Below are positions 63,296-64,000 of a stretch of DNA of 64,000 bases, piece by piece (positions within the stretch are counted from its first letter, which is position 1; every line of letters starts with the position of its first letter). The translations under genes and the position numbers were made by a program. The stretch is from Diplonema japonicum (Eukaryota; Euglenozoa; Diplonemea; Diplonemida; Diplonemidae). The stretch lies in assembly GCA_964019335.1 (NCBI GenBank), contig OZ025694.1:372001-436000 (forward strand), read 5' to 3'. The notes below the pieces were generated by a model. That model did not search any database and was not told the DNA's origin. It saw only the letters and a program-made list of their open reading frames with translations.

Positions 63296-64000
63296 CGATG
63301 GCTGTGGTGATCGTTGCAAGAGCGCCTATTGGAAGTATTGGACCGTTCGGTTAACAGTAGAAGGAAACGAGGAGGCAGACCAACTCGCCAGCGACGGCAG
63401 AGACAAGTAAACAACACAGAAGATAATCATGGGTTGCGGCAAAGAACCACCTAAAAGAAAAGCTGGGAAGCGGGAAATATTAGCAGGGTTGAACAAGGAA
63501 AAGACATACAATAAGTGGGCAGGTAGAACGGAAGCACCAAAGAAGATGGAAGGGCTGAACAGGAAGGAAGAAGTACTGATCAACCAGCTGAAGACTGGGC
63601 ACCATGACCTGCTGAAGGTGGGATACGCCGAGCAGCGAAGTTGCGTGAAGTGCGGCCCCAACACGAAGCGAACCCTCCAACATCCTTCCTAGACTGCCCG
63701 TCATCCAAAGCAAGCAGGGACAAACACTTCGACACCCTGACGCTGAGACACATCCTTGTGGAGAACCCACGAAAAGCAATCCAATATCTCGAAGACACCG
63801 GGGACCTGCCCCCCTCCGCAACAACTCCACAACAACCAACTAACCTGCCGAAGTAGCATGCCAATCCGAAGGCGGCTGAGGCCTTGAAGATTCATTCAGA
63901 ATCCCGAGATCCCATCCCAGATCCCCAAGAGGGTACAATCCTGTTTCTCGCAGAAACAAAGAACATACCAACAACCCTCCACCACAGCAGCCGACGAATC
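63296..64000 (+). mobile_element. RNase H-bearing LINE 3' end
   Basis: 63357-63410 encodes VEGNEEADQLASDGRDK, the C-terminal RNase H motif of many LINEs. 63429-63692 encodes a Lys-rich stretch with LINQLKTGHHDLLKVGYAEQ and SCVKCG; after a one-base shift near 63683 it continues as FLDCPSSK. Together these form the CCHC-like C-terminal motif. Coding ends at 63856 and a tail follows (matching 32665-32800) that runs off the window. The 5' part is missing. Confidence 0.75.

Noticed and set aside
1-64000. A CRISPR array
   Set aside because: Tandem repeats here are coding minisatellites without unique spacers, and the genome is eukaryotic in character.

Overview
This window looks like nuclear DNA of a unicellular eukaryote. 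Large GC-rich, intronless coding regions sit in AT-rich spacers full of homopolymer runs (poly-T/A of 15-30, poly-C/G of 10-20) and decayed transposons. All seven recognisable host genes lie on the + strand. Most have a polypyrimidine run ending in AG shortly before the ATG, then an A-rich leader. One-strand, intron-free genes with an acceptor-like site before each ATG resemble spliced-leader trans-splicing, so a euglenozoan (perhaps diplonemid-like) protist is my best guess. That is inference: no spliced-leader, rRNA or tRNA gene was found to fix the taxon.

Layout. 526-8784 and 15099-23042 are tandem copies of a giant mucin-like type I membrane protein: Cys-rich head, 42-bp minisatellite Pro/Thr stalk, poly-Leu membrane span and cytoplasmic tail. 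About 4.9 kb of stalk and tail is almost identical between copies, while the head has diverged. Between them lies a 1.2-kb pogo-like DNA transposon relic (10912-12103). 23096-30172 is a transposon graveyard: LINE fragments, a 1005-bp TA-flanked inverted-repeat element and a dispersed SINE-like repeat. 30327-32597 is a NEK-like kinase joined to 25-residue leucine-rich repeats, broken by one in-frame TAG. 33297-37990 holds LINE relics, including a 3.6-kb endonuclease/reverse-transcriptase copy. 38124-39038 encodes a seven-helix receptor of the cAMP-receptor-like class. 39094-40694 is a second pogo-like element. 42593-52030 encodes a 3145-residue membrane protein with PAN-like modules and 46 EGF-like repeats. 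53239-56502 encodes a secreted protein with three beta-sandwich repeats, a PTP stalk and five WSC domains. After more repeats come an orphan Trp-rich ORF, a decayed metallophosphatase, a second kinase (with ankyrin repeats and two single-base frameshifts) and the 3' end of an RNase H-bearing LINE.

Themes. The intact host genes encode secreted or surface glycoprotein-like proteins plus one receptor, suggesting cell-surface recognition. The two kinases share a kinase domain and an uncharacterised ~80-residue linker, but carry different near-identical repeat arrays (LRR or ankyrin). They look like a modular, fast-evolving receptor-kinase family, and this pair is the best candidate for an undescribed system here. 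Single-base lesions could be real decay or assembly errors and need read-level checking.
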